DNA of 64,000 nt, from NCBI GenBank assembly GCA_036924855.1, contig JBAGRP010000001.1, positions 558,001-622,000 of the forward strand. The letters run 5' to 3'. The notes beneath the pieces were generated by a model that did not search any database, was not told where the DNA came from, and saw only the letters and a program-made list of their open reading frames with translations. Source of the stretch: Nitrobacteraceae bacterium AZCC 2146 (GTDB taxonomy: Bacteria > Pseudomonadota > Alphaproteobacteria > Rhizobiales > Xanthobacteraceae). Position numbers and translations under genes: made by a program. This document shows, piece by piece, positions 18,476-29,227 of the stretch. Position 1 is the stretch's first letter. Every line of letters begins with the position of its first letter.

Positions 18476-18586
18476 CGTCATCCTGAGGAGCCGCGCACTT
18501 GCGCGGCGTCTCGAAGGATGCGCCGCTTGCGCCTGCGGCCGCATCCTTCGAGGCTCGCCGAAGTCGGCGAGCGCCTCAGGATGACG
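18476..18586. repeat. 111-bp long inverted-repeat element (REP-like)
   Basis: The outer arms are CGTCATCCTGAGG (18476-18488) and CCTCAGGATGACG (18574-18586), an exact 13-bp inverted repeat. The inner arms TCTCGAAGGATGCG (18510-18523) and CGCATCCTTCGAGG (18540-18553) are nearly complementary. It lies between convergent genes and overlaps the 3' end of the cobalamin-binding protein gene. I recall similar sequences as highly repeated in Bradyrhizobium and Rhodopseudomonas genomes. Confidence 0.8.
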
Positions 18587-19388
18587 ACGGTGTTTGTGTG
18601 GCGGGCGTTGGCCACAGCGCCGCAACGATGGCGTCGAGGCCGTCGGTCAATGCCGCCGGCCCCGGTTGCAGGATCAGCGGCGATTTGATTTCGACGATGC
18701 GGTTGTCGCGCACGGCGGGAATGTCAGACCATCCCGGCCGCTGCCGGATTTTGTCGGGCACGACTTTCTTGCCGCACCAGGATGCGAAGATCACGTCCGG
18801 CGCCGACGCGCGAACATCCTCCTGCGTAACGACGCGATTCTTCGCGGCCTTCTGAAATCGCAGCTGCGGAAACACGTCTTCGCCGCCGGCGATCTCGATC
18901 AGTTCGGACACCCAGCCGATCCCCGAGATCAGCGGCTCGTCCCATTCCTCGAAATAGACGCGCGGCTTTACCGGATGCAGCCGCGCTGCCGCTGCGACCT
19001 CGGCAAGCCGCTGTTCGTAATGCGAAGCAAGTTGTTCTGCGCGGGCGGTGGCGCCCACCATCGCACCAAGCATGCGGATCATCGCCAGAATGCCGGCGAT
19101 GTCGCGGTGGTTGAAGACATGGACTGCAATGCTGGCTCGCACCAATGCCGCGGCGATGTCGGCCTGCAGATCGGAAAAGCACAACACCAGATCCGGATCG
19201 AGCGCGAGGATTTTGGGCAGGTCGGCGGAGATGAACGCCGATACCCGCGGCTTCTCGCGGCGCACCTGCGGTGGCCGCACCGCATAGCCGGAGACGCCGA
19301 CGATGCGGTCCTGCTCGCCGAGCAGATACAGCGTCTCCACGGTTTCCTCGGTGAGGCAGACGATTCGATGGGGCGGGAAATGGCGCAT
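18576..19388 (-). CDS. Cobalamin-binding / BtuF-like periplasmic-binding-fold protein
   Basis: A 270-residue protein of the helical-backbone metal receptor (BtuF/FhuD) fold: RIVCLTEETVETLYLLGEQD at the start, DLPKILALDPDLVLCFSDLQ near 60-80, and GGEDVFPQL near 180. No signal peptide is visible with the chosen ATG, which has a conserved MRHFPP beginning; the upstream extension to 19622 looks non-coding. It may bind a corrinoid or metal chelate in the cytoplasm, or need another route out. The last residues (TPSSS) and the TGA stop are encoded by the REP-like element. Confidence 0.78.
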   Translation of the reverse strand: MRHFPPHRIVCLTEETVETLYLLGEQDRIVGVSGYAVRPPQVRREKPRVSAFISADLPKILALDPDLVLCFSDLQADIAAALVRASIAVHVFNHRDIAGILAMIRMLGAMVGATARAEQLASHYEQRLAEVAAAARLHPVKPRVYFEEWDEPLISGIGWVSELIEIAGGEDVFPQLRFQKAAKNRVVTQEDVRASAPDVIFASWCGKKVVPDKIRQRPGWSDIPAVRDNRIVEIKSPLILQPGPAALTDGLDAIVAALWPTPATQTPSSS

Positions 19389-19497
19389 GGCACCGCTATG
19401 CCGCGAAACAAAACGCTTGTCACGGCGTGTCGTTCTCGCCAGAAAAATCGGCAAGCGCCCGCACAACGACGGGTCGTCCCGGGAGAACCATTCGACC

Positions 19498-19896
19498 ATG
19501 TCACTGCTTGAAAAAATCAACGGCCGGACAATGCCGTTCTCGGCGCTCATGGGCGTCACCTTCACCGAGGCCGAGCCGGAACGCGTCGTCGCCACCATGG
19601 TGGTGCGCGAGGATCTCTGCACCCTCGGCCATTCGATTCACGGCGGCGCCGTGATGGCCTTCGCCGACGCGGTCGGCGCCATGGCCACCGTGATCAACCT
19701 GCCGGAAGAGGCGCAGGGCACCACCACGATCGAGAGCAAGACCAATTTCGTCGGCCGCGCCAAGGCGGGTATGACCGTGCGGGCCATCGCCACGCCGGTG
19801 CATCTCGGCCGGCGCACGCAGGTCTGGCAGACCCGGATCGAAACCGACGACGGCAAGCTGGTCGGCGTCGTCACACAGACGCAGCTGGTGCTGTGA
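19498..19896 (+). CDS. PaaI-type hotdog thioesterase
   Basis: A 132-residue hotdog-fold protein. LGHSIHGGAVMAFADAVGAM (about 42-61) is the PaaI signature, with HGG at the helix start and the conserved Asp in ADA; ESKTNFVGRAKAG is the following strand. It likely hydrolyses an acyl- or aryl-CoA in the cytoplasm. The start has GGGAGAAC about 8 bases upstream. Divergent from the cobalamin-binding gene with 109 bases between. Confidence 0.88.
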   Translation: MSLLEKINGRTMPFSALMGVTFTEAEPERVVATMVVREDLCTLGHSIHGGAVMAFADAVGAMATVINLPEEAQGTTTIESKTNFVGRAKAGMTVRAIATPVHLGRRTQVWQTRIETDDGKLVGVVTQTQLVL

Positions 19897-20062
19897 GTGG
19901 GACGCACGTTAAGGTTTTTTAACCGTAAATCGGCGGGCATGAAGTTGTGAACCATGCTGACAATTGAGGCGGTGCAACCTCTTGAAAAACATGGTGCGAC
20001 GCACAATATTGGGTGTCTAGGGAATCGACGCTTCCTCGAGGGCAACTTGAGGAAATCTGACC

Positions 20063-20686
20063 ATGACAGCCGCTGCCACCACCCCCATTTTTACTGCTGC
20101 CCGCGGCCAGGTACGGACCTTGTCCGCGCGCGAACTGCCGCTTTTCCGCGAACATCTGCTCAGGCTTGATCGCGAGAGCCGCCGCGATCGCTTCAACGGT
20201 TCGCTCGATGACGACTTCATCAAGCGCTATGCCGCCAAATGCGTCAGCGACGGCACCATCATCCTGGCCTATTTCGAACATGACGTGGTGCGTGGCGCCG
20301 CCGAATTGCATCAGCCCGATCTGTCATCGGATTCACTTCCGGAGATCGCTTTCAGCGTCGAGGCGTCCGTTAGACGCCAAGGCGTCGGCAGCATCCTGTT
20401 CACCAAGCTGATCGCGAAGGCGCGCTCGCTCGGCTACGAGACCCTGCGCATCACCACCGGCGCGCAGAACGACGCGATGCGCGCGCTCGCCAACAAGTTC
20501 GGCGCGCACCTGACGTTCCGGCACGGCGAATCCACTGGAAATATCGACCTCAAGCAGCCGCCGGTGCCCGGCGCCGTCGCGCAGCCGAAGACCTCGGCGC
20601 TCGATGTCGCGCGCGCCGTCTCCGATTACAATCGGGCCTATTGGAGCCTGTGGTTCAAGATGTACGGGATGAGCAAGCCTTCGTAA
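20063..20686 (+). CDS. GNAT family N-acetyltransferase
   Basis: A 207-residue protein with a GNAT domain. EIAFSVEASVRRQGVGSILF (about 93-112) is the acetyl-CoA motif A (R-R-Q-G-V-G), followed by GYETLRITTGAQNDAMRALA, the motif B helix. The N-terminal RFNGSLDDDFIKRYAA segment is common in proteobacterial members. Substrate unknown. GAGGAAA precedes the ATG. Confidence 0.88.
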   Translation: MTAAATTPIFTAARGQVRTLSARELPLFREHLLRLDRESRRDRFNGSLDDDFIKRYAAKCVSDGTIILAYFEHDVVRGAAELHQPDLSSDSLPEIAFSVEASVRRQGVGSILFTKLIAKARSLGYETLRITTGAQNDAMRALANKFGAHLTFRHGESTGNIDLKQPPVPGAVAQPKTSALDVARAVSDYNRAYWSLWFKMYGMSKPS

Positions 20687-20699
20687 TGTGAGGCTTGCG

Positions 20700-20721
20700 G
20701 GCAGGGCGGTTTCGCCCTGCC
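20700..20721. terminator. Bidirectional hairpin terminator between convergent genes
   Basis: A perfect 9-bp stem, GGCAGGGCG with CGCCCTGCC, around the loop GTTT. It sits 13 bases after the GNAT stop and 14 bases before the stop of the convergent gene. Confidence 0.6.
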
Positions 20722-20735
20722 GACGGCGGCCTAGG

Positions 20736-21038
20736 TCAGGCGCCGACGCGCTTGTCGTTGCCGACGATTCTCCGCGACACCTTGCGTTCGACGACGATCG
20801 AACGCTGCGCGCCTTGCTCGCCGGCGATCACGCGTGTCGTGCGTAGCGAGCTACGGCTGGCCTTCTTCACTTCGGTTTGCACGGCCTCGAGAGGCATCCC
20901 CATCAGCGACGCGGCGATCTCCGCCTGCTGATCCAGATCCTCGGTGATTCCCATCGCGGCGAAGATCGCTTCTTCCAGGGTCGGCGGATCGCGCTTCACA
21001 CGCCGCGTGCCATACTTCGTATTCCAGTCTTCGCTCAT
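20736..21038 (-). CDS. Hypothetical 100-residue basic protein
   Basis: A soluble protein beginning MSEDWNTKYGTRRVKRDPPT with a helical LEEAIFAAMGITEDLDQQAE middle and a basic end (RKVSRRIVGNDKRVGA). No known domain is recognised; the composition is protein-like throughout, and small proteins of this kind are common in the Bradyrhizobium group. An upstream in-frame start at 21125 adds 29 less plausible residues. It stands alone between hairpin and a 118-base spacer. Confidence 0.65.
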   Translation of the reverse strand: MSEDWNTKYGTRRVKRDPPTLEEAIFAAMGITEDLDQQAEIAASLMGMPLEAVQTEVKKASRSSLRTTRVIAGEQGAQRSIVVERKVSRRIVGNDKRVGA

Positions 21039-21156
21039 AACGCGCCTCAATGTTGGATTTGAGATACGTAATGGAGCCAATGTTGCATTGCAATATGGAA
21101 TTACCGTGACAACACAGCCATGCAATCATGTTCCCTTTGAATGAGAATAATCGCGA

Positions 21157-21843
21157 TCAGCCTGGTGTCATTTCCGGCGCGATGATCGCGCGCGCCGGTT
21201 GCGGCCATCGCTTCAACGCGGCATGGCCGGCATCGGTAAGCGAGTAGGTGCCGCGTGCGGCGCTCTCGAACCAGCCATAGACATTGCGATGCAGGATTTT
21301 CTGCGCATCGGGGAATTCCGGCGTCAGCTCGCGCACCTTGCGCGGACCCAGCACCAGCATTGAGGCGCAGGCCAGTGCCTGCTGCCGATAGGCCGTCATG
21401 ATCGGCGCGCGGGTGCTGCCGCCGAGTGCCGGGTCGCCCTGACGCTTCTTGTGTTCGGTGACCAGCCGTGAGCGTTTCTTCGGATTGCGTCGCGGGCTGA
21501 TGGCATCGGGCGCGACCAGAACTTCGACGCCGCCAGCATCGGTGATTCCCAGCATGCCAAAACCGAGTCGCCGGCACAGGTTGCGATAGCGCGCGTCGCT
21601 CTCGCGGCCCTTGCCGCGGATCGACAGTTTTGCGGCGAGCCAGACCTCGTCGCAGGCGCCAGCGCGATCGACGCCCTGCAGCAGCAGTTCGAGATTGAAG
21701 CTGAGCTTGAGTTCGCCGATCACCACGATGGGCGGATCGTCGCCATTCAGCGCCACGAGGTCGCAGCCGCCGATCTCGCCCTTGACCGTGAAGCCCAGAC
21801 CTTCGAGGAAGCGTTTCACCGGCAGATACAGCGTGGTTTCCAA
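21157..21843 (-). CDS. DUF2161 (PD-(D/E)XK-like) domain protein
   Basis: A 228-residue protein. GGCDLVALNGD (25-35) followed by VVIGELKLSF (40-49) gives the D...E-x-K arrangement of the PD-(D/E)XK nuclease fold, as in DUF2161. A winged-helix-like C-terminal region contains YGWFESAARGTYSLTDAGH. A nuclease or DNA-binding role is possible, but no substrate is known for the family. No partner gene is evident: a solitary gene between two spacers. Confidence 0.8.
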   Translation of the reverse strand: METTLYLPVKRFLEGLGFTVKGEIGGCDLVALNGDDPPIVVIGELKLSFNLELLLQGVDRAGACDEVWLAAKLSIRGKGRESDARYRNLCRRLGFGMLGITDAGGVEVLVAPDAISPRRNPKKRSRLVTEHKKRQGDPALGGSTRAPIMTAYRQQALACASMLVLGPRKVRELTPEFPDAQKILHRNVYGWFESAARGTYSLTDAGHAALKRWPQPARAIIAPEMTPG

Positions 21844-22163
21844 AGGGCAGGGCTCCGGCGACTCGTTTTCGCGAGTTTAGTCTTTTTCCTTGGTCCGGAT
21901 GGAGCGAAGCGCAATCCGGGCCATAATTCCCGCCATTTGGGTGACTTAACGGTAAATTGGACGATTTTCCCGGCACATGGCAGCAATGATTGGCGTTTTG
22001 CTGCAGAACAGCATAAAGCAGGGCCAATCCCGATACGCACCGGACTCCTGGACCCGACGTGACCGCCAATGCAAAGGGCGGCAGATTCGTTTCCGTTTGG
22101 TCCCGAGTATCCCCGACGTGTCCCGACCGCTGAGCGGTCCATGCAACCAAGGTTTAAATCTCC
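21844..22163. other. 320-base intergenic region with a short inverted repeat
   Basis: No gene is seen. An imperfect inverted repeat, TGGTCCGGAT (21891-21900) with ATCCGGGCCA (21914-21923), has the same core as the hairpin at 49082-49118 in the other orientation. The rest is ordinary spacer, with AAGG before the helicase start. Confidence 0.5.
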
Positions 22164-24188
<2,025 letters not shown>

Positions 24189-24215
24189 GGGTGGTGTGAC
24201 GGCGCGGTACGACCG

Positions 24216-24428
24216 TCAGCCGATCAGGCGGTCGTACTCGGCGTGAGAGCCGATCCAGAACCACAGATAGTCGCCGTCGGCTTCGACGGCGAGCGCACGA
24301 TAGCGAAGCCCCACGCGGACAGGCCAATAACGTCCGACCTTCTTGAATTGCGAAGAAGGATGGCGCGGGTCGCGTTTCAAGAGAACGTAGTTGGCGTCAG
24401 CCAACTGTCCGCCCCGAAAAGGGCTCAC
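24216..24428 (-). pseudogene. 5'-truncated RelE/HigB-like toxin
   Basis: The readable 70-residue frame matches the C-terminal three quarters of a RelE/ParE-superfamily toxin: QLADANYVLLKRDPRHPSSQ, FKKVGRYWPVRVGLRYRAL, then WFWIGSHAEYDRLIG. The usual first 15-20 residues are missing; instead the frame begins with a GTG directly after the stop of the SDR gene. No antitoxin gene is adjacent. Known RelE-like toxins need the complete beta-sheet, so this copy is probably inactive. Confidence 0.7.
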
Positions 24429-25109
24429 TCACACCCTTCCGCTCACCGGCAACAGCGCGCCGGTGATCGCGCTGGCGGCGTCGCTGGCCAGGAACAGGAT
24501 CACCTCGGCGAGTTCTTGCGCCGTCACCCATTTTGCAAAATCCGCATCGGGCATGTCGCGGCGGTTGGCCGGGGTGTCGATGGTGGATGGCAACACCGCG
24601 TTGACGGTGATCTTGCCTTTCAGCTCCGCAGCGAGCGCTTCGGTGAGGCGGTGCACGCCGGCTTTCGACGCCGCATAGGGGCCCATGCCGGCGCCGGCCT
24701 GCAAGGCGCCGATCGCGCCGATGTTGACGATCCGCCCGGCGTTTGACGCGACCAGATACGGGATCGCCGCGCGCGAGGTGTTTAGCGCGGTCAGCAGATT
24801 GAGCCGGTGCATTTTCTCCCAGCTATCGGGACTGCCGCCGCCGACCATCTCGAACGCGAATGCGCCGGCGATGTTGATCAGCACGTCAATCTTGCCGAAC
24901 TGCGCCACCGCCGCGGCGATTGCCCGGCTGGCTTGGGCCGCGTCCGACAGATCGACGCCGCCGATCTGCAGAAGCTGTGGCGTCGAAGCCGGCGTCTTCG
25001 CGGAATGATCAATTGCCGCTACGACAGCGCCACGGGCAATGGCCGTCTCGACCACCACTTGCCCCAGCGCGCCGGAGGCGCCGGTGATGACGATGATTTT
25101 TCCGTTCAT
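24429..25109 (-). CDS. SDR family oxidoreductase
   Basis: A 226-residue short-chain dehydrogenase. The cofactor loop is TGASGALG (about 8-15), INIAGAF corresponds to the NNAG position, and YAASKAGVHRL gives Tyr and Lys. The start is fixed by GGAGG 7 bases before the ATG; a longer frame from 25151 is unlikely. The first 100 bases overlap the 3' end of the MFS gene upstream in another frame. Its stop directly precedes the toxin stump. Substrate unknown. Confidence 0.88.
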   Translation of the reverse strand: MNGKIIVITGASGALGQVVVETAIARGAVVAAIDHSAKTPASTPQLLQIGGVDLSDAAQASRAIAAAVAQFGKIDVLINIAGAFAFEMVGGGSPDSWEKMHRLNLLTALNTSRAAIPYLVASNAGRIVNIGAIGALQAGAGMGPYAASKAGVHRLTEALAAELKGKITVNAVLPSTIDTPANRRDMPDADFAKWVTAQELAEVILFLASDAASAITGALLPVSGRV

Positions 25110-26367
25110 GGGAACCTCCAGATTTTCGGCATGATTGCTCGTCAAAAGCACGGCGGCAATGTCGTTTCGTGCGGTCAGTTTGGCTCGGCAACGGCCGATA
25201 GATGGCGCCGGCGGCCAGCGCCATGAAGGCCATCAGCCCGGTCATCACCAGCGCCGGATGGCTGAACGGTTCGAACACCGCGATCATCGCGCTGGCGAAG
25301 GAGCCCATCACCATCTGAACGCAGCGCATCACGCCGGCGGCGGCGCCGGCGACATGCGGCAGGTTCTGCAGCGCTTCGTGGTTGGTGCTGGGTGCGAGCA
25401 GGCCGAAGGAAAAGATCGTCACCGCCACCAGCGGCATCAGCGTCGTGATCTTCACCGCGCCCAGCGGCAGCAGCGCCAGGGCGGCGATCGTGCTCGCGAT
25501 CATCAGCAACAGGCCGCAGGTGAGAATCTTTCGCGAGGCGACATGGCGGTGGCTGAGACGGCCGCTGATCAGCGAGCCGATCAGCACGCCGCAGGAGGTC
25601 AGGCCGAACAACAGGGAAAACGTCGTCTCCGACAGGCCGAGGCTTCCCATCAGCACCGATGGCGAACCGGAGATGAAACTGAACATGCAGGCAAAGGCGA
25701 AGGCGTAGACCAGCGCATAGCCGACGAAGGTGCGATCCCGCAGGATCACGCGGTAACTGGCAATCAACTGGGTAGGATGTAGCGAGCGTCGCTTGTCGGC
25801 TGGCAGGGATTCCTGAAAGCCGAAGGTGGCGACGGCCAGCAGCACCAGCCCGGTGATCGCCTGCGCCGCGTAGATCATCCGCCAACCGCTCACCGTCATC
25901 ACCCAGCCGCCGAGCACTGGCGCAATCATCGGCGCGATGCCGAGCACGGCGGCGATCTTCGACAACTGGTTGCGCGCCCTGTCATGTTCGAACAGGTCGC
26001 GCACAATGGCGAAGGGGAGGATGACGCAGCCGCCCGCGGCGAGGCCCTGCAGCAGCCGGAACACCAGCAGCATGCTGAAGGAAGTCGATAGCGCGCAGGC
26101 GCCGGCGGCGAGCGCGAACAGCAACAGGCCGATCATCAGCGTCATGCGCCGGCCGAAGCGATCGGCGAGCGGCCCGCAGAGCAGCGGCGAGATCGCAAAG
26201 CCGGCGAGAAACAGGCTGAGCGTCAAAGGCCCACGGCCGGTGGCGTCGGCGAAGCTGGATTCGATTGCCGGGAGGCCCGGCAATCCCATGTCGATTGATA
26301 ATGGCGGCAGCGCAGTGAGCGCGCCGAGGAACACGGTGAAGGCAAAACTGTCGCGCTTGAGGGCCAA
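25009..26367 (-). CDS. Bcr/CflA family multidrug MFS transporter, with unusual 3' extension
   Basis: A 452-residue protein with 12 membrane segments in the first 400. The DHA1 loop motif GPLADRFGRRMTLMIG lies at about 65-80, and the N-terminus is of the Bcr type (PPLSIDMGLPGLPAIE). Normal members are about 400 residues; here the frame runs on through DRTKRHCRRAFDEQ and an unlikely Arg/His-rich tail, crossing the ribosome site of the SDR gene and overlapping it by 101 bases. Either the stop codon was lost or a small indel sits near the 3' end. Likely exports drugs or dyes by proton antiport. Confidence 0.85.
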   Translation of the reverse strand: MALKRDSFAFTVFLGALTALPPLSIDMGLPGLPAIESSFADATGRGPLTLSLFLAGFAISPLLCGPLADRFGRRMTLMIGLLLFALAAGACALSTSFSMLLVFRLLQGLAAGGCVILPFAIVRDLFEHDRARNQLSKIAAVLGIAPMIAPVLGGWVMTVSGWRMIYAAQAITGLVLLAVATFGFQESLPADKRRSLHPTQLIASYRVILRDRTFVGYALVYAFAFACMFSFISGSPSVLMGSLGLSETTFSLLFGLTSCGVLIGSLISGRLSHRHVASRKILTCGLLLMIASTIAALALLPLGAVKITTLMPLVAVTIFSFGLLAPSTNHEALQNLPHVAGAAAGVMRCVQMVMGSFASAMIAVFEPFSHPALVMTGLMAFMALAAGAIYRPLPSQTDRTKRHCRRAFDEQSCRKSGGSHERKNHRHHRRLRRAGASGGRDGHCPWRCRSGN

Positions 26368-26399
26368 AATAATTCCTTAAAATTAAACCGGCGTGTCGC

Positions 26400-27575
26400 T
26401 CACTCCGCCGGTCGGACCTGCACCGGCATCACCTTGCGGTTGGCCCACGCGCTCAGCGTCAGCGCGAGGCCGATCGCGGTGACGACGGCGCCGAGCAGCG
26501 GCAACTGCGCGTAGTGCACGCCGGCATTCAGCGCGGCGCCGCCGAGCCAGGCACCGGTGGCATTGCCGAAATTGAACGCGCCCTGGTTCAAGGTCGAGGC
26601 GAGGTTCGGCGCATCGGTGGCGGCATCCACCACCCAGATCTGTAGCGGCGACACCAGCGCGAAGCCGAGGCCACTCCACAGCACTAGCAGCGCGATGGTC
26701 GGGATTTTCACATGGCTGACGAATGACAGCAGGACCAGCACCGCGATGATGCCCACGAAGGCGCCGATCAGCGTCGCCAGCATGTTGCGGTCGGCGAGGC
26801 GGCCGCCGATCAGATTGCCGATAGTGAGGCCAACGCCGATCGCCAGCAGCGCGCCGGTGACGCCGTGCGGCGAAAGCCCGGTCACTTCTTCCAGCAGCGG
26901 TGTGATGTAGGTGAACAGGGTGAACAGGCTGACCGACGCCAGCATCGAGATCAGCATCGGCAGCAGCACCGGCCAGCGGCCGAGCGCGCGAAACTCCTTC
27001 GCCAGCCCGCCGCGCGTGCCCGGCAATCCCGATGGCACGAAGCGGATAATGGCGAAAGCTGCGATCAGGCCGATTGCTACCACGGCCCAGAATGCCGCAC
27101 GCCATCCCGCGGCCTGTCCCAGCGCAGTGCCAAAGGGCACACCGAGCACATTGGCCAGCGTCAGCCCGGAAAACATCAGCGACACCGCTTGCGTGCGTTG
27201 CTCGCGCGGCACCAGGTCGCGCGCGACCACCGCGCCGATGCCGAAGAAGGCGCCGTGGGCGAATGCGGTCAAGACGCGCGCCGCCATCAGCAGCCGGTAA
27301 TCCGGCGCCAGCGCGCAGCCGAGATTGCCGACGATGAACACCGCCATCAGCGCCAGTAGCGCGGTTTTGCGCGGCAGGCCGGCGGTGGCGATCGCCACCA
27401 GCGGCGCGCCGACCACCACGCCCATGGCGTAGCCGGAGACGAGATAGCCGGCCTGCGGGATGGTCACGGCAAGGCTGCGGGCGACATCGGGCAATAGCCC
27501 CATGATGACGAATTCGGTGGTGCCGATGCCGAACGACGCCGCGGCCAGCGCGAGAATGGGGAGGGAAATGCGGAT
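26400..27575 (-). CDS. MFS transporter (AraJ/YdhP-like), non-canonical start codon
   Basis: A 391-residue exporter if started at 27575, or 367 if started at the ATG at 27503. Twelve membrane segments; GGRLADRNMLATLIG near the middle is the loop motif. The family N-terminus (R-I-S-L-P-I-L-A-L-A-A-A-S-F-G-I-G-T-T-E-F-V-I) is intact upstream of the internal ATG, but its first codon is ATC, positioned 7 bases after GAGGAG. No ATG, GTG or TTG occurs between the in-frame TAG upstream and 27503. Starting at 27503 would remove most of the first membrane helix. It lies 32 bases before the Bcr-type gene on the same strand. Confidence 0.82.
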   Translation of the reverse strand: MRISLPILALAAASFGIGTTEFVIMGLLPDVARSLAVTIPQAGYLVSGYAMGVVVGAPLVAIATAGLPRKTALLALMAVFIVGNLGCALAPDYRLLMAARVLTAFAHGAFFGIGAVVARDLVPREQRTQAVSLMFSGLTLANVLGVPFGTALGQAAGWRAAFWAVVAIGLIAAFAIIRFVPSGLPGTRGGLAKEFRALGRWPVLLPMLISMLASVSLFTLFTYITPLLEEVTGLSPHGVTGALLAIGVGLTIGNLIGGRLADRNMLATLIGAFVGIIAVLVLLSFVSHVKIPTIALLVLWSGLGFALVSPLQIWVVDAATDAPNLASTLNQGAFNFGNATGAWLGGAALNAGVHYAQLPLLGAVVTAIGLALTLSAWANRKVMPVQVRPAE

Positions 27576-27768
27576 CGTGGCTCTCCTCGGCTATATTGCG
27601 CCGCAACATGGAGAGAAGTCGCACGGACAGGGCGATTTGGCGAGCGCCGTAGCGGGAAGCAGCATTGCGCGGTGCGGGACGGAGCGCTCCTCCGCGCCGC
27701 CTTGCTGGCCCAAGTGCCCAGCCTTAAGGTTGCCTCGCACGAAGATGCCGCAGAGACAGACCTCGCCT

Positions 27769-28617
27769 ATGATCAAACGATCCGACGCAATTTCCAGCGC
27801 CTGCATGCTCGGCGTCGTTTTGGCCCTGACAATTGCGGCTCGGTCTCCGGTCCAGGCCCAATCTGCCGATCTCGTGCTGTGCGACCGGCTCGCGGCCGAT
27901 CCCGCCGATCCCGACAAGCCCGCCGACGTCAAGGGCACGCTGGAGATCGCGAAGGCCGATGTCGCCACCGCCATCAAGTTTTGCCGGACCGCGTCGGGTG
28001 GATCGCGCCGGGCGCTATACCAGCTCGGCCGTGCCTTTGTCGCCAATCAGCAACTGCCGGACGCGGTGGCGGCGTGGCGCAAGGCCGCCGACAAGGGCAG
28101 CACCTCGGCAATGGTCGAACTGGGCGTGCTCTATGGCACAGGATCGGGGGTCGCGCGGGACGACGCGCAAGCGCGCAAATGGCTCGAGCGCGCGGCGGAA
28201 GCTGGAAATCCGCGCGGCGCCAGCAATCTCGCGGCTCTCTCTGGTGCCGGTGGCGCGCCGTCGGATCCGGTGCGGGCGCGAGCTCTGCTGGCCAAGGGCG
28301 CGGAGACCAATGCCGAAGCGCAGTATCAGCTCGGCTTGATGCTGGCGGAAGGCATCGGCGGCGCCAAGGACGATGTTGCCGCGCGCAGCCTGTTCGAGAA
28401 GGCCGCCGCGCAAAACCACGCCGGCGCACTTGAGCGGATGGGCGCCTTCACCCAGAGCGGACGCGGTGGCCCTTCGGATTCAAGCGCTGCCAAGGCCTAC
28501 TATGAAAAGGCTGCGGCACTGGGCGACGAGGACGCTAAGAAAGCGCTCGAGCGCGCCAAATGTCCCTACGTCATCAAGGACAAGCGCGGCAACGTCGTGA
28601 CCAATTTGTGCTTCTAG
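27769..28617 (+). CDS. Secreted Sel1-repeat (TPR-like) protein
   Basis: A 282-residue protein with a signal peptide (about 1-31, ending SPVQAQ) and five to six Sel1-like repeats: ALYQLGRAFVAN, AMVELGVLYGTG, GASNLAALSG, AQYQLGLMLAEG and ALERMGAF mark successive units. A Cys in KCPYVI and a final LCF may pair. Sel1 proteins act as protein-protein scaffolds; the partner is unknown. The frame stays open upstream to 27460, but the signal peptide fixes the start near 27769. Convergent with the TetR gene, with 3 bases between. Confidence 0.85.
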   Translation: MIKRSDAISSACMLGVVLALTIAARSPVQAQSADLVLCDRLAADPADPDKPADVKGTLEIAKADVATAIKFCRTASGGSRRALYQLGRAFVANQQLPDAVAAWRKAADKGSTSAMVELGVLYGTGSGVARDDAQARKWLERAAEAGNPRGASNLAALSGAGGAPSDPVRARALLAKGAETNAEAQYQLGLMLAEGIGGAKDDVAARSLFEKAAAQNHAGALERMGAFTQSGRGGPSDSSAAKAYYEKAAALGDEDAKKALERAKCPYVIKDKRGNVVTNLCF

Positions 28618-28620
28618 TTT

Positions 28621-29211
28621 TCAGACCGGCGGCCAGCTGCGCATCGCCATGTCGGCGATCTTGCGCAACTCTGCGCGGCCAACGCCGCCGGCGGCCTGCA
28701 CCGCCATGCCCTGCAGGATGGCCGAGATATAACGCGCGAGATCGGCGGCATCTGCGCCAGCCGGCAGATCGTTGTCTGCGACCGCGCGCTCAAAACGCTG
28801 GCGCAAATCGCTTTCACCCTGCGTACGGCGCGCCATCAATTCCTGCTTGATGGTTTCGGCGGCGTCGCCACAGCACAGCGCGCCCTGGACCGCCAGACAG
28901 CCCGGCGGATTGTCTGGATTGGTCAGCGCATCGGCCGCCTCATACAGCACATGCGCGACGACTTCGCGCGCCGTCGGCTTTTTCAAGGCGGCCTGAAAAT
29001 AGCCGCCGGGGCCGTCGACATAACGGTCGAGCGTCTTGCGAAACAGTTCTTCCTTGTTGCCGAAGGCGGCATAGAGGCTCGGCTTGGTGATTCCCATGGC
29101 TTCGGTGAGGTCCGCGATCGACGCGCCCTCGTATCCCTTGCGCCAGAACACCTGCAACGCGAGATCGAGGGCCTTGTCCGCGTCGAATTCGCGGGGACGT
29201 CCCATAGCCAT
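28621..29211 (-). CDS. TetR/AcrR family regulator of the RND pump
   Basis: A 196-residue repressor. The helix-turn-helix is in GASIADLTEAMGITKPSLY (about 30-48), followed by AAFGNKEELF. The ligand domain contains PPGCLAVQGALCCGD, a Cys-rich segment common to AefR/YxaF-like members. Divergent from the adaptor/pump genes with 193 bases between, which is the standard layout of a local efflux repressor. Two ATGs (29211, 29205) are possible starts. Confidence 0.9.
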   Translation of the reverse strand: MAMGRPREFDADKALDLALQVFWRKGYEGASIADLTEAMGITKPSLYAAFGNKEELFRKTLDRYVDGPGGYFQAALKKPTAREVVAHVLYEAADALTNPDNPPGCLAVQGALCCGDAAETIKQELMARRTQGESDLRQRFERAVADNDLPAGADAADLARYISAILQGMAVQAAGGVGRAELRKIADMAMRSWPPV

Positions 29212-29227
29212 GACGTGTCCTCCAGAG

